DNA from: JAENVU01 sp963765075
GTDB lineage: Bacteria > Actinomycetota > Acidimicrobiia > IMCC26256 > JAENVU01
Reading direction: 5' to 3'
Length of the DNA stretch: 64,000 nucleotides
NCBI GenBank assembly: GCA_963765075.1
Contig: CAVXVA010000001.1
Location: 124,001 to 188,000 of the forward strand
A program made the translations under genes and the position numbers. The notes beneath the pieces are model-generated. The model did no database searches, was not told the origin of the DNA, and saw only the letters and a list, made by a program, of their open reading frames with translations. Below are positions 1 to 8,816 of the stretch, in pieces (the stretch's first letter is position 1; each line of letters begins with the position of its first letter).

Positions 1-144
1 CGCGGCCAGGGGCTCGGTCAGGTCGGCGAGCACGCGGTTCACCGACGCCATTGCCCCACCAGATGGTGGCAACCACGACAAAATGGCCCGGGCGAAGAAG
101 ACCAGCAGATAGGCAGTGAGGAGCGCGCAGATCAGTTCTTGCAC
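1..144 (-). CDS. yggT: YggT family membrane protein (3' end outside window)
   Basis: This is the N-terminal 48 codons of a small integral membrane protein; the rest lies beyond the window edge. It begins at a GTG 12 bases after the sepF stop. A hydrophobic helix (residues about 3-22) is followed by RAILSWLPP and then VNRVLADLTEPL, which is the typical YggT N-terminal pattern. In actinobacteria yggT usually follows sepF in the division cluster, and its role in envelope or division is poorly defined. Position and motif agree, so the family call is fairly secure despite the truncation. Confidence 0.8.
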   Translation of the reverse strand, partial: MQELICALLTAYLLVFFARAILSWLPPSGGAMASVNRVLADLTEPLAA

Positions 145-156
145 AGGCGGTGGCGG

Positions 157-717
157 TCAGGCGCCGTAGAGGCCACGGGCCTGGAGGCGGTCCTTCTCCT
201 CTTGGGAGACCTCGACGTTCGACGGCGTCAGGAGGAAGACCTGGTCGGACACCCGGGCCATCGAACCGCCGATCGCATACGTCAGGCCGCTCGAGAAGTC
301 GATCAATCGCCGTTGGAGATCTCGTCCGAGTCCCTGGAGGTTGATGATGACGGGCTGATCACTCTTGAGCCGGTCACCGACCTCTTGGGCGTCGTTGAAG
401 CCTTGGGGCTCCACGACGTGCACCCGTGCCGCCGAGGACGGTAGCGGCCGAATCAGCGGCGTCACCGTCGGTTCGGGATCTCCGAGCGGTACGGCCCGCA
501 CTCGGGGTGTCACCCGGGTAACCGGCGCGGGCGCCGGCGGCTCCCGACGGGACGACGGCTCGCGACGAGGCTTCACGGGACGTTCGATCGCGACCGCAGG
601 CGCGGCCTCGACGAACTCCTCCTCGGCGAGATCCAACTCGTCGTAGTCGTACTCATAGCCCTCGTCGTCATCCTTGAGACCGAGGTACACCATCGTTTTC
701 TGCCACATGCCCGGCAT
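157..717 (-). CDS. sepF: SepF, FtsZ-interacting division protein
   Basis: SepF is a cytoplasmic protein that tethers FtsZ filaments to the membrane and supports Z-ring assembly in bacteria without FtsA. The 186-residue product has a short amphipathic N-terminus (MPGMWQKTMVYLGL), an acidic and then Pro/Arg-rich linker to about residue 100, and a C-terminal DUF552 core that includes VIINLQGL and the terminal region with FLLTPSNVEV. The length is normal for an actinobacterial SepF. The ATG at 717 has GGAGGGAGAGG just upstream. It follows yggS by 22 bases in the same operon and precedes yggT. Confidence 0.95.
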   Translation of the reverse strand: MPGMWQKTMVYLGLKDDDEGYEYDYDELDLAEEEFVEAAPAVAIERPVKPRREPSSRREPPAPAPVTRVTPRVRAVPLGDPEPTVTPLIRPLPSSAARVHVVEPQGFNDAQEVGDRLKSDQPVIINLQGLGRDLQRRLIDFSSGLTYAIGGSMARVSDQVFLLTPSNVEVSQEEKDRLQARGLYGA

Positions 718-739
718 GTCCTCTCCCTCCGGAAGGTCG

Positions 740-1426
740 TCAGGTTACCGCCCCGGGGCGCGATTTTGGGGGAATGTCGGCCCGGTGGCCGAAGAGTCCG
801 GTTCCGACCCGCACGATCGTGGCTCCTTCTTCGATGGCGGCCTCGAAATCACCGCTCATTCCCATCGACAACTCGGCCAGCTCCAACGCCTCGGCCAGGG
901 CCCGCAGCGACGCAAAGATCGGCCGGGGGTCGCCGACGGCGGGCGCGACCGTCATCAGACCCACCACTTCCGCTCCCCCGGCCCGAAGCCGTTCCGCAAT
1001 CCCCCCCGCCTCCGACGGGTCACAGCCACCCTTGAGATCCTCGCCGGCGACGTTGACTTCGATCAGGACCCGGGCGTGCTCGACCCGGCGCGTCAGTGCC
1101 TCGGCGGTCGCGAGGTCGTCGATCGAGTGCCACCAGGAAACCCAGGGGCGTAGCTGGTTGATCTTGTTGCGTTGCAAACGGCCGATGAAGTGCCACGCGG
1201 GATCCTGGGCCACGAGGTCCGGAGCCTTGGCGACGAGTTCCTGCGCTCGATTCTCCCCCAGGTCGACGACGCCGGCCCGAATGACCGCGGCGATCTCTGC
1301 CGCCGTGCGGGTCTTCGTCGCGGCGACCAAGCGCACGGCCTCGGGCGGACGACCGGACCGGGCCGCCGCCGCCGCCATCCGTTCGCGCACCTCGCGTACG
1401 CGCATCGTGATGGCCTCAGCCGTCAC
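740..1426 (-). CDS. yggS: YggS/PROSC-type PLP homeostasis protein
   Basis: This is a single-domain alanine-racemase-fold protein that binds pyridoxal phosphate and buffers the cellular PLP pool. The PLP lysine is visible in VRLVAATKTR (about residue 38). The conserved HFIGRLQRNK segment (about residues 79-88), IEVNVAGEDLKGG and LSMGMSGDFEAAI all match the family. I chose the GTG at 1426 because GGAGGG lies 7 bases before it; an in-frame ATG at 1405 is the alternative. The GTG start overlaps the 3' end of pgeF by 11 bases. yggS next to sepF and ftsZ is a common actinobacterial arrangement. Confidence 0.92.
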   Translation of the reverse strand: MTAEAITMRVREVRERMAAAAARSGRPPEAVRLVAATKTRTAAEIAAVIRAGVVDLGENRAQELVAKAPDLVAQDPAWHFIGRLQRNKINQLRPWVSWWHSIDDLATAEALTRRVEHARVLIEVNVAGEDLKGGCDPSEAGGIAERLRAGGAEVVGLMTVAPAVGDPRPIFASLRALAEALELAELSMGMSGDFEAAIEEGATIVRVGTGLFGHRADIPPKSRPGAVT

Positions 1427-2145
1427 CCGGATGGCCCTCCCGCTTGACGACGAGCACACCGTGGCGTCCGGTCCGGCCGTCACGACGGTGCGAGAAGTAG
1501 TCGGGCGATTCCACCGTGCAGACGTCGAGGACTTCGATGTCGTCGACCGCCAGCGCCTCCAGGGCCGCCACGATGGTCGCCGCGCAGATCGAACGCCGGG
1601 TTCCCGTCGGCAGTGCGCGCCGCCACCTGGGGACCGACCCGATCCGCGAGTTCGGCGAGAAGTTCGGCTCCGAACTCGTAGTGCGCCGGACACACGCACG
1701 GTCCGATGACCGCTCGGATCGGTCCGGCGCCACGCGCGCGCAAGCCCGTCACCGCGGCGGGAATGACGCCGTCGACCGCACCCCGCCACCCCGCGTGGAC
1801 GGCGGCGCAGGCCGTGTCGTTGGCCAACGCGATCGGGGCGCAGTCGGCGCCGATCGCCAGCAGCCCGAGGCCGACGCGATCGGTCACGACCCCGTCGGCG
1901 TCGACGCCATCGACTTCGGTCCCGCTCGCGTCCAGGACCGTCGTGCCATGGACATGATGCGGCATCACGAGGAGTTCGGGCTCGACCCCGGCGATCGCCG
2001 CGAACTCGGCGTGGTTCGCCCTGACCGCCACGGGATCGTCGCCGACGTGGCGACCGAGGTTGGCGGAATCGAACGGTGCGACCGAACACCCGAACCGCCG
2101 GTCGCTGAAGTACGCGTCGGCGGTGCCGATCCGACGATGGATCAC
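1416..2145 (-). CDS. pgeF: PgeF/YfiH multicopper-oxidase-fold protein, frameshifted
   Basis: Proteins of this family are purine nucleoside phosphorylases or peptidoglycan editing factors with a Zn/Cu site. The His/Cys ligands are visible in VMPHHVHG, ADCAPIAL and AVHAGWRG, followed by GPCVCPAHYEFG. The reading frame changes near 1580: FDLR continues sensibly as ATIVAALEALAVDD only if one G of CGCGGCG is skipped. The C-terminus then reads through VCTVESPDYFSHRRDG, including the typical YFSHRRDG. I interpret this as a one-base consensus insertion, since the rest of the protein is intact. The start is a GTG 17 bases after the ftsZ stop. Corrected length is about 242 residues. Confidence 0.85.
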
Positions 2146-2162
2146 CGCGGAACGCGCGTTCC

Positions 2163-3236
2163 CTACCGAAGGAAGTCGGGAACGTCGAAGTCGTCGTCGC
2201 CGAGTTCGAGATCGGTGTCGTCGTCGGTGCCCCCGAGGGCACGCTCTTCCTCACGCAACCCGAGGGACGCATCGCGCCGTTCGCCCTCGAAACGATCGAA
2301 GCCGGCTGCGATGACCGTGATCCGGACCTCGTCACCGAGTGCGTCGTCGATGACGGCGCCGAAGATGATGTTGGCGTCGGGATGCCCGGCCTCGGCGATG
2401 ATCTCGGCCGCCTCGTTGACCTCGAAGAGTCCGAGATCCGACGGACCCGAGATGTTGAGCAGAATCCCGCGGGCGCCTTCGATACTCGCTTCGAGGAGTG
2501 GGCTCGAGATCGCGGACCGCGCCGCGGCGACGGCGCGGCCGTCGCCAGAGGAGTATCCGATACCCATCAACGCCGAACCGGCGTTCGTCATGATCATCTT
2601 CACGTCGGCGAAGTCGGTGTTGATCAGGCCGGGTGTGGTGATGAGGTCGGTGATGCCCTGCACCCCTTGGAGCAGCACTTCGTCGGCCATCTTGAACGCG
2701 TTGAGCATCGACGTCTTGTCGTCCGAAACCTGGAGCAGGCGGTCGTTCGGAATGATGATCAGCGTGTCGACCTTTTCCTTCAAGGTCTGGATCCCCTGCT
2801 CGGCCTGGACCGAACGGCGACGACCTTCGAAGGTGAACGGTCGGGTCACGACACCGATGGTGAGCGCGCCCAACGACTTGGCGACCTCCGCGATGATCGG
2901 CGCGCCGCCGGTGCCGGTGCCGCCGCCCTTGCCCGCGGTGATGAACACCATGTCGGCGCCGCGCAGCACTTCTTCGATCTCTTCGCGATGGTCCTCGGCG
3001 GCCTGCCGACCGACTTCGGGATCCGAGCCGGCGCCGAGCCCCCGCGTCAGTTCCCGACCGAGGTCGAGTTTGACGTCGGCGTCGCTCATGAGCAGTGCCT
3101 GCGCGTCAGTGTTGACCGCAATGAACTCCACGCCCTTGAGCCCGGCGTCGATCATGCGGTTGACGGCGTTTCCGCCGCCGCCACCAACGCCGACGACTTT
3201 GATGACGGCGAGATAGTTCTGCGGTGCACCCAACAT
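2163..3236 (-). CDS. ftsZ: Cell division GTPase FtsZ
   Basis: FtsZ is the tubulin homologue that forms the cytokinetic ring. The G-box GGGTGTGGAP is at residues 104-113, preceded by VGVGGGGGNAVNRM near residues 15-28. The T7 loop region has NTDFADVKMIM, and the C-terminal interaction peptide reads DDDFDVPDFLR, the form expected for SepF-using actinobacteria. The length (357 residues) is a little shorter than mycobacterial FtsZ. I chose the ATG at 3236 because GGGAG lies 10 bases upstream and the protein then begins close to the conserved domain; an upstream in-frame start at 3269 is less likely. Confidence 0.98.
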   Translation of the reverse strand: MLGAPQNYLAVIKVVGVGGGGGNAVNRMIDAGLKGVEFIAVNTDAQALLMSDADVKLDLGRELTRGLGAGSDPEVGRQAAEDHREEIEEVLRGADMVFITAGKGGGTGTGGAPIIAEVAKSLGALTIGVVTRPFTFEGRRRSVQAEQGIQTLKEKVDTLIIIPNDRLLQVSDDKTSMLNAFKMADEVLLQGVQGITDLITTPGLINTDFADVKMIMTNAGSALMGIGYSSGDGRAVAAARSAISSPLLEASIEGARGILLNISGPSDLGLFEVNEAAEIIAEAGHPDANIIFGAVIDDALGDEVRITVIAAGFDRFEGERRDASLGLREEERALGGTDDDTDLELGDDDFDVPDFLR

Positions 3237-3391
3237 CGTGGTGAGACTCCCTACGGTGGGCCCGTGCACGGGCCTGAACTCTTGACCTCCAGTGGAGGTG
3301 CAGAGTTATGTCAACCTCTGGTAATGGTCGAGACCCTACTCGACCGACCCTATTGCGGCAATCACCGTCGCCAACTCATCAGGCGACGGGC
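3237..3391 (-). promoter_or_regulatory. ftsQ-ftsZ intergenic region with palindromes
   Basis: This 155-base gap precedes ftsZ and is the largest gap between ftsI and sepF. It holds a perfect 16-base palindrome GGCCCGTGCACGGGCC (3259-3274), a 7+7 inverted repeat ACCTCCA/TGGAGGT around one base (3285-3299), and on the minus strand TTGACATAA flanked by CAGAG and CTCTG. Such a gap suits a separate ftsZ promoter plus a folded 5' leader. TTGACA is a good -35 candidate, but I see no convincing -10 at the right distance. Confidence 0.5.
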
Positions 3392-4216
3392 TCAGCGGGT
3401 GACGGGCGCGTTCGGGACCGACACATCGACCGACTCCACTCGGACACCACGATTTCGGAGGTCTTCGAGGATGGCGGCCGCCACCCTTCCCTTCTCGGCG
3501 GCGGCCTCGAGCGTCCCCAGCCGAATCCGGGTGGCCTCCGGAGGCGACCCACGCAACCGAATCGAGGCGTCGCCGTTCACGATCTCGAGCGTCTCGGCGC
3601 GGAGCTGGAGCGAACGGGGCAGCGCCGCCAGGGCGGCCATCGCCCGGGGAGCAGTTCGCCGGCCGGGTTCCACCGGCACGCCCGCGCCGACCACCTGAGT
3701 CAGCACCGGTGCCCCGGTGACGGTGCGCAGCACCCGGCCCGTACCGTCGACCACCGCGATCGGCCCAGCCGGATCGGCCTGCACCCAGCCGAGCGGCCGG
3801 CGTTCGGTCACCGTGACGGTCACCGTGTTCGGGAGCTCGGTGTCGACCCGGGCCGTCCCGATCTCGGGAATCGCCTCGATCCGGCGCGCCACGGCATCGG
3901 TATCGAGAAAGAGCAACGGTTCGCCGGGTTCGATCCGCGCCGCATCGGTCACGGTGACGACCGGCACCCCGCGTGCCCCACGCACCGTCACCTGATCGAC
4001 GCCGAGCAACGACGAGTTCGCGACGACGTATCCAATTCCGAGCAGCGACAACCCAATGACGCAACCGACAAAGATCCGCAGTCGCTTCCGACCCTCCGCG
4101 CGCCGGGCCGAAATCCACCGATCGCGCATCCGGGGATCAACCGTGCCGTCGACCTCCATCGCGTCCGGCGCAGGCACGGCGTCGAGATCGGCGTCGAGAT
4201 CATCGCGAGTGTCCAT
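3392..4216 (-). CDS. ftsQ: Cell division protein FtsQ/DivIB
   Basis: FtsQ is a bitopic membrane protein that links early and late divisome components (the FtsB-FtsL complex). The N-terminus is acidic, then basic (RKRLR). One transmembrane helix (about residues 46-65) follows, then the POTRA domain beginning LLGVDQVTVRG and the FtsQ domain with LPNTVTVTVTERRPLG. The product has 274 residues. The ATG at 4216 shares its A with the TGA stop of murB, which favours this start over an upstream GTG at 4237 inside murB. It sits between murB and ftsZ, the classical order. Confidence 0.93.
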   Translation of the reverse strand: MDTRDDLDADLDAVPAPDAMEVDGTVDPRMRDRWISARRAEGRKRLRIFVGCVIGLSLLGIGYVVANSSLLGVDQVTVRGARGVPVVTVTDAARIEPGEPLLFLDTDAVARRIEAIPEIGTARVDTELPNTVTVTVTERRPLGWVQADPAGPIAVVDGTGRVLRTVTGAPVLTQVVGAGVPVEPGRRTAPRAMAALAALPRSLQLRAETLEIVNGDASIRLRGSPPEATRIRLGTLEAAAEKGRVAAAILEDLRNRGVRVESVDVSVPNAPVTR

Positions 4217-5154
4217 CAGCGGTCGAACCCCACACACTTGACCTCGACGTCGAGCACGACGCCGGTCGTGGTGGCGACGGTGTCACGCACGAGATCGATC
4301 AACCCGCGGACATCCGCGGCCGTCGCCCCTTCGACGGCCTGAATGAAGTTGGCGTGCTTCTCCGAGACGACCGCACCGCCGAGTCGCGTGCCCGCCAGTC
4401 CACAGACCTGGTCGATCAGCCGGCCCGCGGCGTCACCGGGCGGATTCCGGAACACCGAACCCGCATTGGCGCCACCCGGCTGGTGGATCGACCGCCACTG
4501 CACGACATCACGAAGTTCGGCCCGCAACCCTTCGGCCGCATCGCCGGTGACGGGTTCCACCCGGAAGGTGGCCTCGAGTACCACCTGCGCCGGCCCGAGC
4601 GCCGAGTGCCGGTACCCGAGGCCCAGTTCGTCGACGGTCCACGCTCGGGCGGTGCCGCCGCGATCGAGGTCGGCGATGGTCGCGCCCGTGATGACGTCCA
4701 CCGTCTCACATCCGTGCCCGCCCGCATTCATCCGCACCGCGCCACCCACCGACCCGGGAATGCCGACGAAGAAACCGAGGCCCGACCGGGCGGACGCTGC
4801 ACACTGGCGCGCCAGCACCGGAAGCGCGGTGGCACCACCCGCCGTGACATCGTGTTCGCGCACGTTGATGGTTCCGAACGCGGGGCCGAGGACCATCACC
4901 ACTCCCGGGAAGCCGGCATCGGCCACCAGGAGATTGGACCCGCGTCCGAGAACGAGACGACCGACCCCGGGCGGCACGGTGGCCGCGATGACCTCGAGAT
5001 CGGTCGGCCGCTCGACCCGCACCAAGGCCGCGGCGGGACCGCCGACCCGCCACGTGGTCAGCGCGCCGAGCGGTGCATCTCGCTGGACCTGGCTGGGCAA
5101 GCGGCGCTCCAGTTCGACCCAGACCTCGTCTGCGGGGCTCGCATCGTCGGACAT
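4216..5154 (-). CDS. murB: UDP-N-acetylenolpyruvoylglucosamine reductase MurB
   Basis: MurB is the cytoplasmic FAD enzyme that reduces UDP-GlcNAc-enolpyruvate to UDP-MurNAc with NADPH. FAD-binding motifs are seen in LGRGSNLLVADAGFPG and GIPGSVGGAVRMNAG. The catalytic region includes VFRNPPGDAAGRLID and VSEKHANFIQ, so it is a type I MurB with the serine replaced as in NAGSVFRNP. An ATG at 5154 has GGGAGG 10 bases upstream and gives 312 residues. The alternative GTG at 5163 would overlap the murC stop as GTGA. It lies between murC and ftsQ. Confidence 0.95.
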   Translation of the reverse strand: MSDDASPADEVWVELERRLPSQVQRDAPLGALTTWRVGGPAAALVRVERPTDLEVIAATVPPGVGRLVLGRGSNLLVADAGFPGVVMVLGPAFGTINVREHDVTAGGATALPVLARQCAASARSGLGFFVGIPGSVGGAVRMNAGGHGCETVDVITGATIADLDRGGTARAWTVDELGLGYRHSALGPAQVVLEATFRVEPVTGDAAEGLRAELRDVVQWRSIHQPGGANAGSVFRNPPGDAAGRLIDQVCGLAGTRLGGAVVSEKHANFIQAVEGATAADVRGLIDLVRDTVATTTGVVLDVEVKCVGFDR

Positions 5155-5159
5155 CCGGC

Positions 5160-6554
5160 TCACGCCTCCCGAACCGCTCGGGCCAACAGTTCATCGCCCA
5201 GGGTGGTGATGTCGCCGCCGCCGAGGGTGAGGATGACGTCACCGGGTCGGGCGTACGCGGGCACCAGGTCGACCAGTTCCGCTCGGTGCGGAAAGTACGA
5301 GAGCGACTGGTCCGGATGCGCGTCGAGGACGCAGCGCACCAGGAGTTCGCCGGTGACACCCGGGATCGGCGCCTCGTGGAATCCGCACACGTCGGTCAGG
5401 ATGACGTGGTCGGCACCCACGAACGCGTCGGCGAACTCGGACCACATCACCGCGGTCCGGGAATACCGGAACGGCTGGAACACCGCAATCACCCGTCGGT
5501 ATCCCGCCTCGCGAGCGGCACCGATCGTGCCGCGCACCTCGGGGGGAAGCAACGCATAATCATCGACGATGGCGACGCCATCGAACTCACCGCGGTGTTG
5601 GAACCGGCGGGCGACGCCACCGAAGCGGGCGAGCGCGCGCCGAACGGACTCGAAGTCACAGCCGAGTTCCATGGTCATCGCCGCGGCGCCGGCGGCGTTC
5701 TGCGCGTGGTGACGCCCGATGATCGGCAGTTGCACTTCACCGAGTTCGACGCCATCGACGGCCAGGACGAATCGCGAGCCGGTCGGCCCGCCCGAATAGT
5801 CGAGCACGCGGTACCGCGCCGACGGATCCTCGCCGTAGGTGACGACCTCGGGACGGGCTCGCGCCAGACTGGCGAGCATCGGATCATCGACACAGAGCAC
5901 GACCGGTGCCTGCACTCCGGCGATGAAGGCGACGAAGGCCTCGCGGAGTCGCTCCATGCTCTCCCAGTACCAGAGATGGTCGTTGTCGACATTGGTGACC
6001 AGTGCGCCCTCGAGCGGGAGTTCGAGGAAGGTCCCATCACTCTCGTCCGCCTCCACGATCAGCCACTCCCCCACGTCCAGGGCCTCGTTGCTCCCGACCT
6101 CGTGGAGTTCGCTGCCGATCAGAAAGCTCGGCGCGAGCCCGGCGGCCCGCATGATGAGCGTGATCATCGAGGAGGTGGTGGTCTTGCCGTGGGTTCCCGC
6201 GACGCCGATCCCGCGTCGCATCGCCACGATCGCAGCCAGGATCTCGGCCCGGCTCAACACCGGCACCCCGCGCTCGATCGCCGTACGGATTTCCACGTTG
6301 TCGAGTGGAACCGCGGAACTGATCACCACGCCGTCGAGATCGGCCGGAAGATTTTCGGCCCGTTGGGGCACCTGACACTCCACGCCGAGCAGCCGCAGCC
6401 GCTCCAGACGTGGATTCTCCCGGACATCGGATCCGGTCACCGAATGACCGAGTTCTGCGAGGATCGCGGTGTACGCACTCATCCCGGCGCCGCCGGCACC
6501 AATGATGTGCAACCGCCGAGGCGTCGTCAGGTCCAGCCGCAGCTCACCGGGCAT
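5160..6554 (-). CDS. murC: UDP-N-acetylmuramate-L-alanine ligase MurC
   Basis: MurC is the ATP-dependent cytoplasmic ligase that adds L-Ala to UDP-MurNAc. The N-terminal Rossmann domain starts HIIGAGGAGMS (about residues 16-26). The P-loop is GTHGKTTT (residues 120-127). VEADESDGTFLEL and the central domain with DDYALLPPEVRGTI follow; the latter corresponds to the DDYGHHPTE motif of other MurC proteins, with LLP replacing HHP. The product has 464 residues, normal for the family. The ATG at 6554 overlaps murG by 11 bases; a longer upstream reading runs through murG sequence and is not credible. Confidence 0.95.
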   Translation of the reverse strand: MPGELRLDLTTPRRLHIIGAGGAGMSAYTAILAELGHSVTGSDVRENPRLERLRLLGVECQVPQRAENLPADLDGVVISSAVPLDNVEIRTAIERGVPVLSRAEILAAIVAMRRGIGVAGTHGKTTTSSMITLIMRAAGLAPSFLIGSELHEVGSNEALDVGEWLIVEADESDGTFLELPLEGALVTNVDNDHLWYWESMERLREAFVAFIAGVQAPVVLCVDDPMLASLARARPEVVTYGEDPSARYRVLDYSGGPTGSRFVLAVDGVELGEVQLPIIGRHHAQNAAGAAAMTMELGCDFESVRRALARFGGVARRFQHRGEFDGVAIVDDYALLPPEVRGTIGAAREAGYRRVIAVFQPFRYSRTAVMWSEFADAFVGADHVILTDVCGFHEAPIPGVTGELLVRCVLDAHPDQSLSYFPHRAELVDLVPAYARPGDVILTLGGGDITTLGDELLARAVREA

Positions 6555-7650
6555 CGCGCGCGACCCCCTCGATGAACTGCACCAATCGTTCGTGAGCGTC
6601 CGGACGACCCAGCGTTCGGGCCGCGACCCCCATCTCGGCCAGCCGCGCCGGGTCGGCCAGCAGTGCACTCACGAGCCGAGGGACTCGCTCGACGGCCCGA
6701 TCGTCGTCATCCACGATGATCGCCCCGCCCAGATCGGCGAGCGCGCGGGCGTTGGCCCGTTGCTGGCCCTCGGCCGAACCCGACCACGGCACGAGCACCG
6801 ACGGTGCACCGACCGTGGCCAACTCGGCAATCGTCGTCGCACCGGCACGGCACACGACGAGAGATGCCTCCGCATAGAGCGACGCCATGTCGGACTCGAA
6901 CTCGACGAGGTCGTAGTGCAACCGGTCAGTCTCGCGGCGAAGCTGCTCCAACCGTGCTCGGCATTCGTCGATGTTGCGCGTGCCGGCGACATGTCGCACG
7001 GCGACGTCGTCCCGATCGCGCCATGCGTCGTAGAGCGCGAGGCCGACGTCGTTGAGTCGGCCGGCGCCCAGGCTGCCCCCGACGATGGCCACTTTCGACG
7101 GCGACGTCGGATGCCGACGAACGGATCGGATCGCGTCGCGTACCGGGTTGCCGGTGATGGTCGCGTGGGGCCAGCGGGCCACCGGGAACGACACGGCCGG
7201 GTGCGCGCCACTGCGAACCGCGACTCGATTGACCACGCCGGGCACTGCGTTCTGTTCGTGCACGACGGTGGGGAGTCGCAACAGTCGCGCGGCCAGGACC
7301 GCCGGCGCCGACGCGTATCCACCGACGCCGACCACCGCAGCCGGTGGCGTGCGTCGGAAACGCGCCACGCAGTGCCACCATGCGCCCACGAACGCAACCA
7401 GCGCTCGCAACGACCGCAACATTGCCCGTGGTTTCAGTGATCGCTGCACCCCGTCGAGGGTCAGCAACTCGATGTCGTATCCCGCGGCGGGCACGACCGC
7501 GGCCTCGATGCCTCGAGCCGCCCCGATGAAACGAATCGTCGAGACCGGGTGACCGTGGGCGACCAGCGCGTCGGCAATCGCGAGTGCCGGAGTGACGTGG
7601 CCGCCGGTACCGCCTCCCGTGATCACGACATCGACCGACCGGGCGGTCAC
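6544..7650 (-). CDS. murG: MurG, lipid II-forming GlcNAc transferase
   Basis: MurG is a peripheral membrane GT28 enzyme that transfers GlcNAc to lipid I, giving lipid II. The N-terminal motif ITGGGTGGHVTPALAIA binds the lipid carrier side. VHEQNAVPGVVNR, VVCRAGATTIAEL and SAEGQQRANA form the family's acceptor and donor site signatures. The product has 368 residues. The GTG at 7650 overlaps the ftsW stop as GTGA, the recurring junction in this cluster; the longer upstream reading is ftsW in another frame. Confidence 0.95.
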   Translation of the reverse strand: MTARSVDVVITGGGTGGHVTPALAIADALVAHGHPVSTIRFIGAARGIEAAVVPAAGYDIELLTLDGVQRSLKPRAMLRSLRALVAFVGAWWHCVARFRRTPPAAVVGVGGYASAPAVLAARLLRLPTVVHEQNAVPGVVNRVAVRSGAHPAVSFPVARWPHATITGNPVRDAIRSVRRHPTSPSKVAIVGGSLGAGRLNDVGLALYDAWRDRDDVAVRHVAGTRNIDECRARLEQLRRETDRLHYDLVEFESDMASLYAEASLVVCRAGATTIAELATVGAPSVLVPWSGSAEGQQRANARALADLGGAIIVDDDDRAVERVPRLVSALLADPARLAEMGVAARTLGRPDAHERLVQFIEGVARDAR

Positions 7651-8816
7651 GACCGTCCTTGCCGGGCGACGTTGACCAGGAGACCGGCCGCCACCATCGT
7701 GCAGATCAATGCGGTGCCGCCCACCGAGATGAATGGCAACGGCACTCCGGTCACCGGAAGCACACTCACGACGCCGCCGAGATTCAAGACCGCCTGCCCG
7801 ATGATCCATGCGGTGATGCCCGAGGCCACGATCATCCCGAATCGGTCGGGGGCACGCGCCGCGGTGCGAATACCCATCACCGCAATGAGCGCGAACAGGG
7901 CGATGACTGCGACCGCACCCACCAGGCCCAGTTCCTCGCCGATCACCGCGAAGATGAAGTCGGTGTGGGCCGCCGGTAGGAACCCCCACTTCGAACGCCC
8001 GGCCCCGAGCCCGACACCAGTCCAGCCGCCGCTTCCGGTGGCGATCAGCGACTGCACGACTTGGTACCCGGTGTTGGCCTGGTCATGCCAAGGATCGAGG
8101 AACGCGAGCATGCGGGCGCGGCGCCAGGGCACCGCGAGCGCGAAGACCGTCACCCCGGCGGCGGCCACGGCCGCGACCGCACTGAGGTGACGGAACCGCA
8201 CCCCGCCCGCGATGAGCGTGGCCATGGCGATGACCCCGATCACCATCATCGACGCGAGATCGGGTTCGGCCATCACGAGGACGCCGATGCCGGTCAGTAC
8301 GAGCACGACCGGCCGCACCGACTGCTTCCAATCGGCGAGCACGGCTTCGCGGCGGGTCAGTACGTCGGCGCTGTAGATCAGCAACGCCAACTTCGCGATC
8401 TCTGACGGTTGCACTCGAAACTGGCCGTACCCGATCCACCGGCGAGCCCCGTCGGCGTAGATACCGATGCCGGGGATCAGCACGATGAAGAGCAGCCCCA
8501 ACGAAACCGCGAGGAGCGGGCCGGTATAGGAACGCCACCGGCGATAGTCGACGCGCGACGCGACGACGAACCCGGCGGCTGCGAGCACGGTCCAGACGAC
8601 CTGGCGCTCGAAGTACCACCACGGGCTCCCCTGGTGCAGGTCGATCGACTCGATGGACGATGCCGACAGGACCATCACCAAGCCGATGGCATTCAGTACT
8701 GCGACGCTCAGGACCAACAACACCGAATTCGGCGTGCGAATGTTCGGCGTGGCGTTCCACCAGCGCCGAACCCGCGCGACCGGGCGCAGCGACCCGGCCC
8801 CGGCGACGAGACTCAC
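7647..8816 (-). CDS. ftsW: SEDS peptidoglycan glycosyltransferase FtsW
   Basis: FtsW is the polytopic SEDS polymerase that makes septal glycan strands together with FtsI. About ten hydrophobic helices are seen. SEDS signatures include WIGYGQFRVQPSEIAKLAL, TDFIFAVIGEELGLVG and the C-terminal LPFISVGGTALICTM. The product has 389 residues, and GTG at 8816 overlaps the murD stop as GTGA. The place between murD and murG in the dcw cluster favours FtsW over the elongation-specific RodA. Confidence 0.95.
   Translation of the reverse strand: MSLVAGAGSLRPVARVRRWWNATPNIRTPNSVLLVLSVAVLNAIGLVMVLSASSIESIDLHQGSPWWYFERQVVWTVLAAAGFVVASRVDYRRWRSYTGPLLAVSLGLLFIVLIPGIGIYADGARRWIGYGQFRVQPSEIAKLALLIYSADVLTRREAVLADWKQSVRPVVLVLTGIGVLVMAEPDLASMMVIGVIAMATLIAGGVRFRHLSAVAAVAAAGVTVFALAVPWRRARMLAFLDPWHDQANTGYQVVQSLIATGSGGWTGVGLGAGRSKWGFLPAAHTDFIFAVIGEELGLVGAVAVIALFALIAVMGIRTAARAPDRFGMIVASGITAWIIGQAVLNLGGVVSVLPVTGVPLPFISVGGTALICTMVAAGLLVNVARQGRS

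Noticed and set aside
2149..2162. GGAACGCGCGTTCC palindrome next to the ftsZ stop
   Set aside because: It is short, GC-rich and between translationally close genes; such palindromes are expected by chance and no T-run follows.
1516..3216. Long plus-strand reading frame of 566 codons
   Set aside because: It is antisense to pgeF and ftsZ, with low-complexity Ser/Pro/Arg composition and no motif. GC-rich third positions create such shadows.
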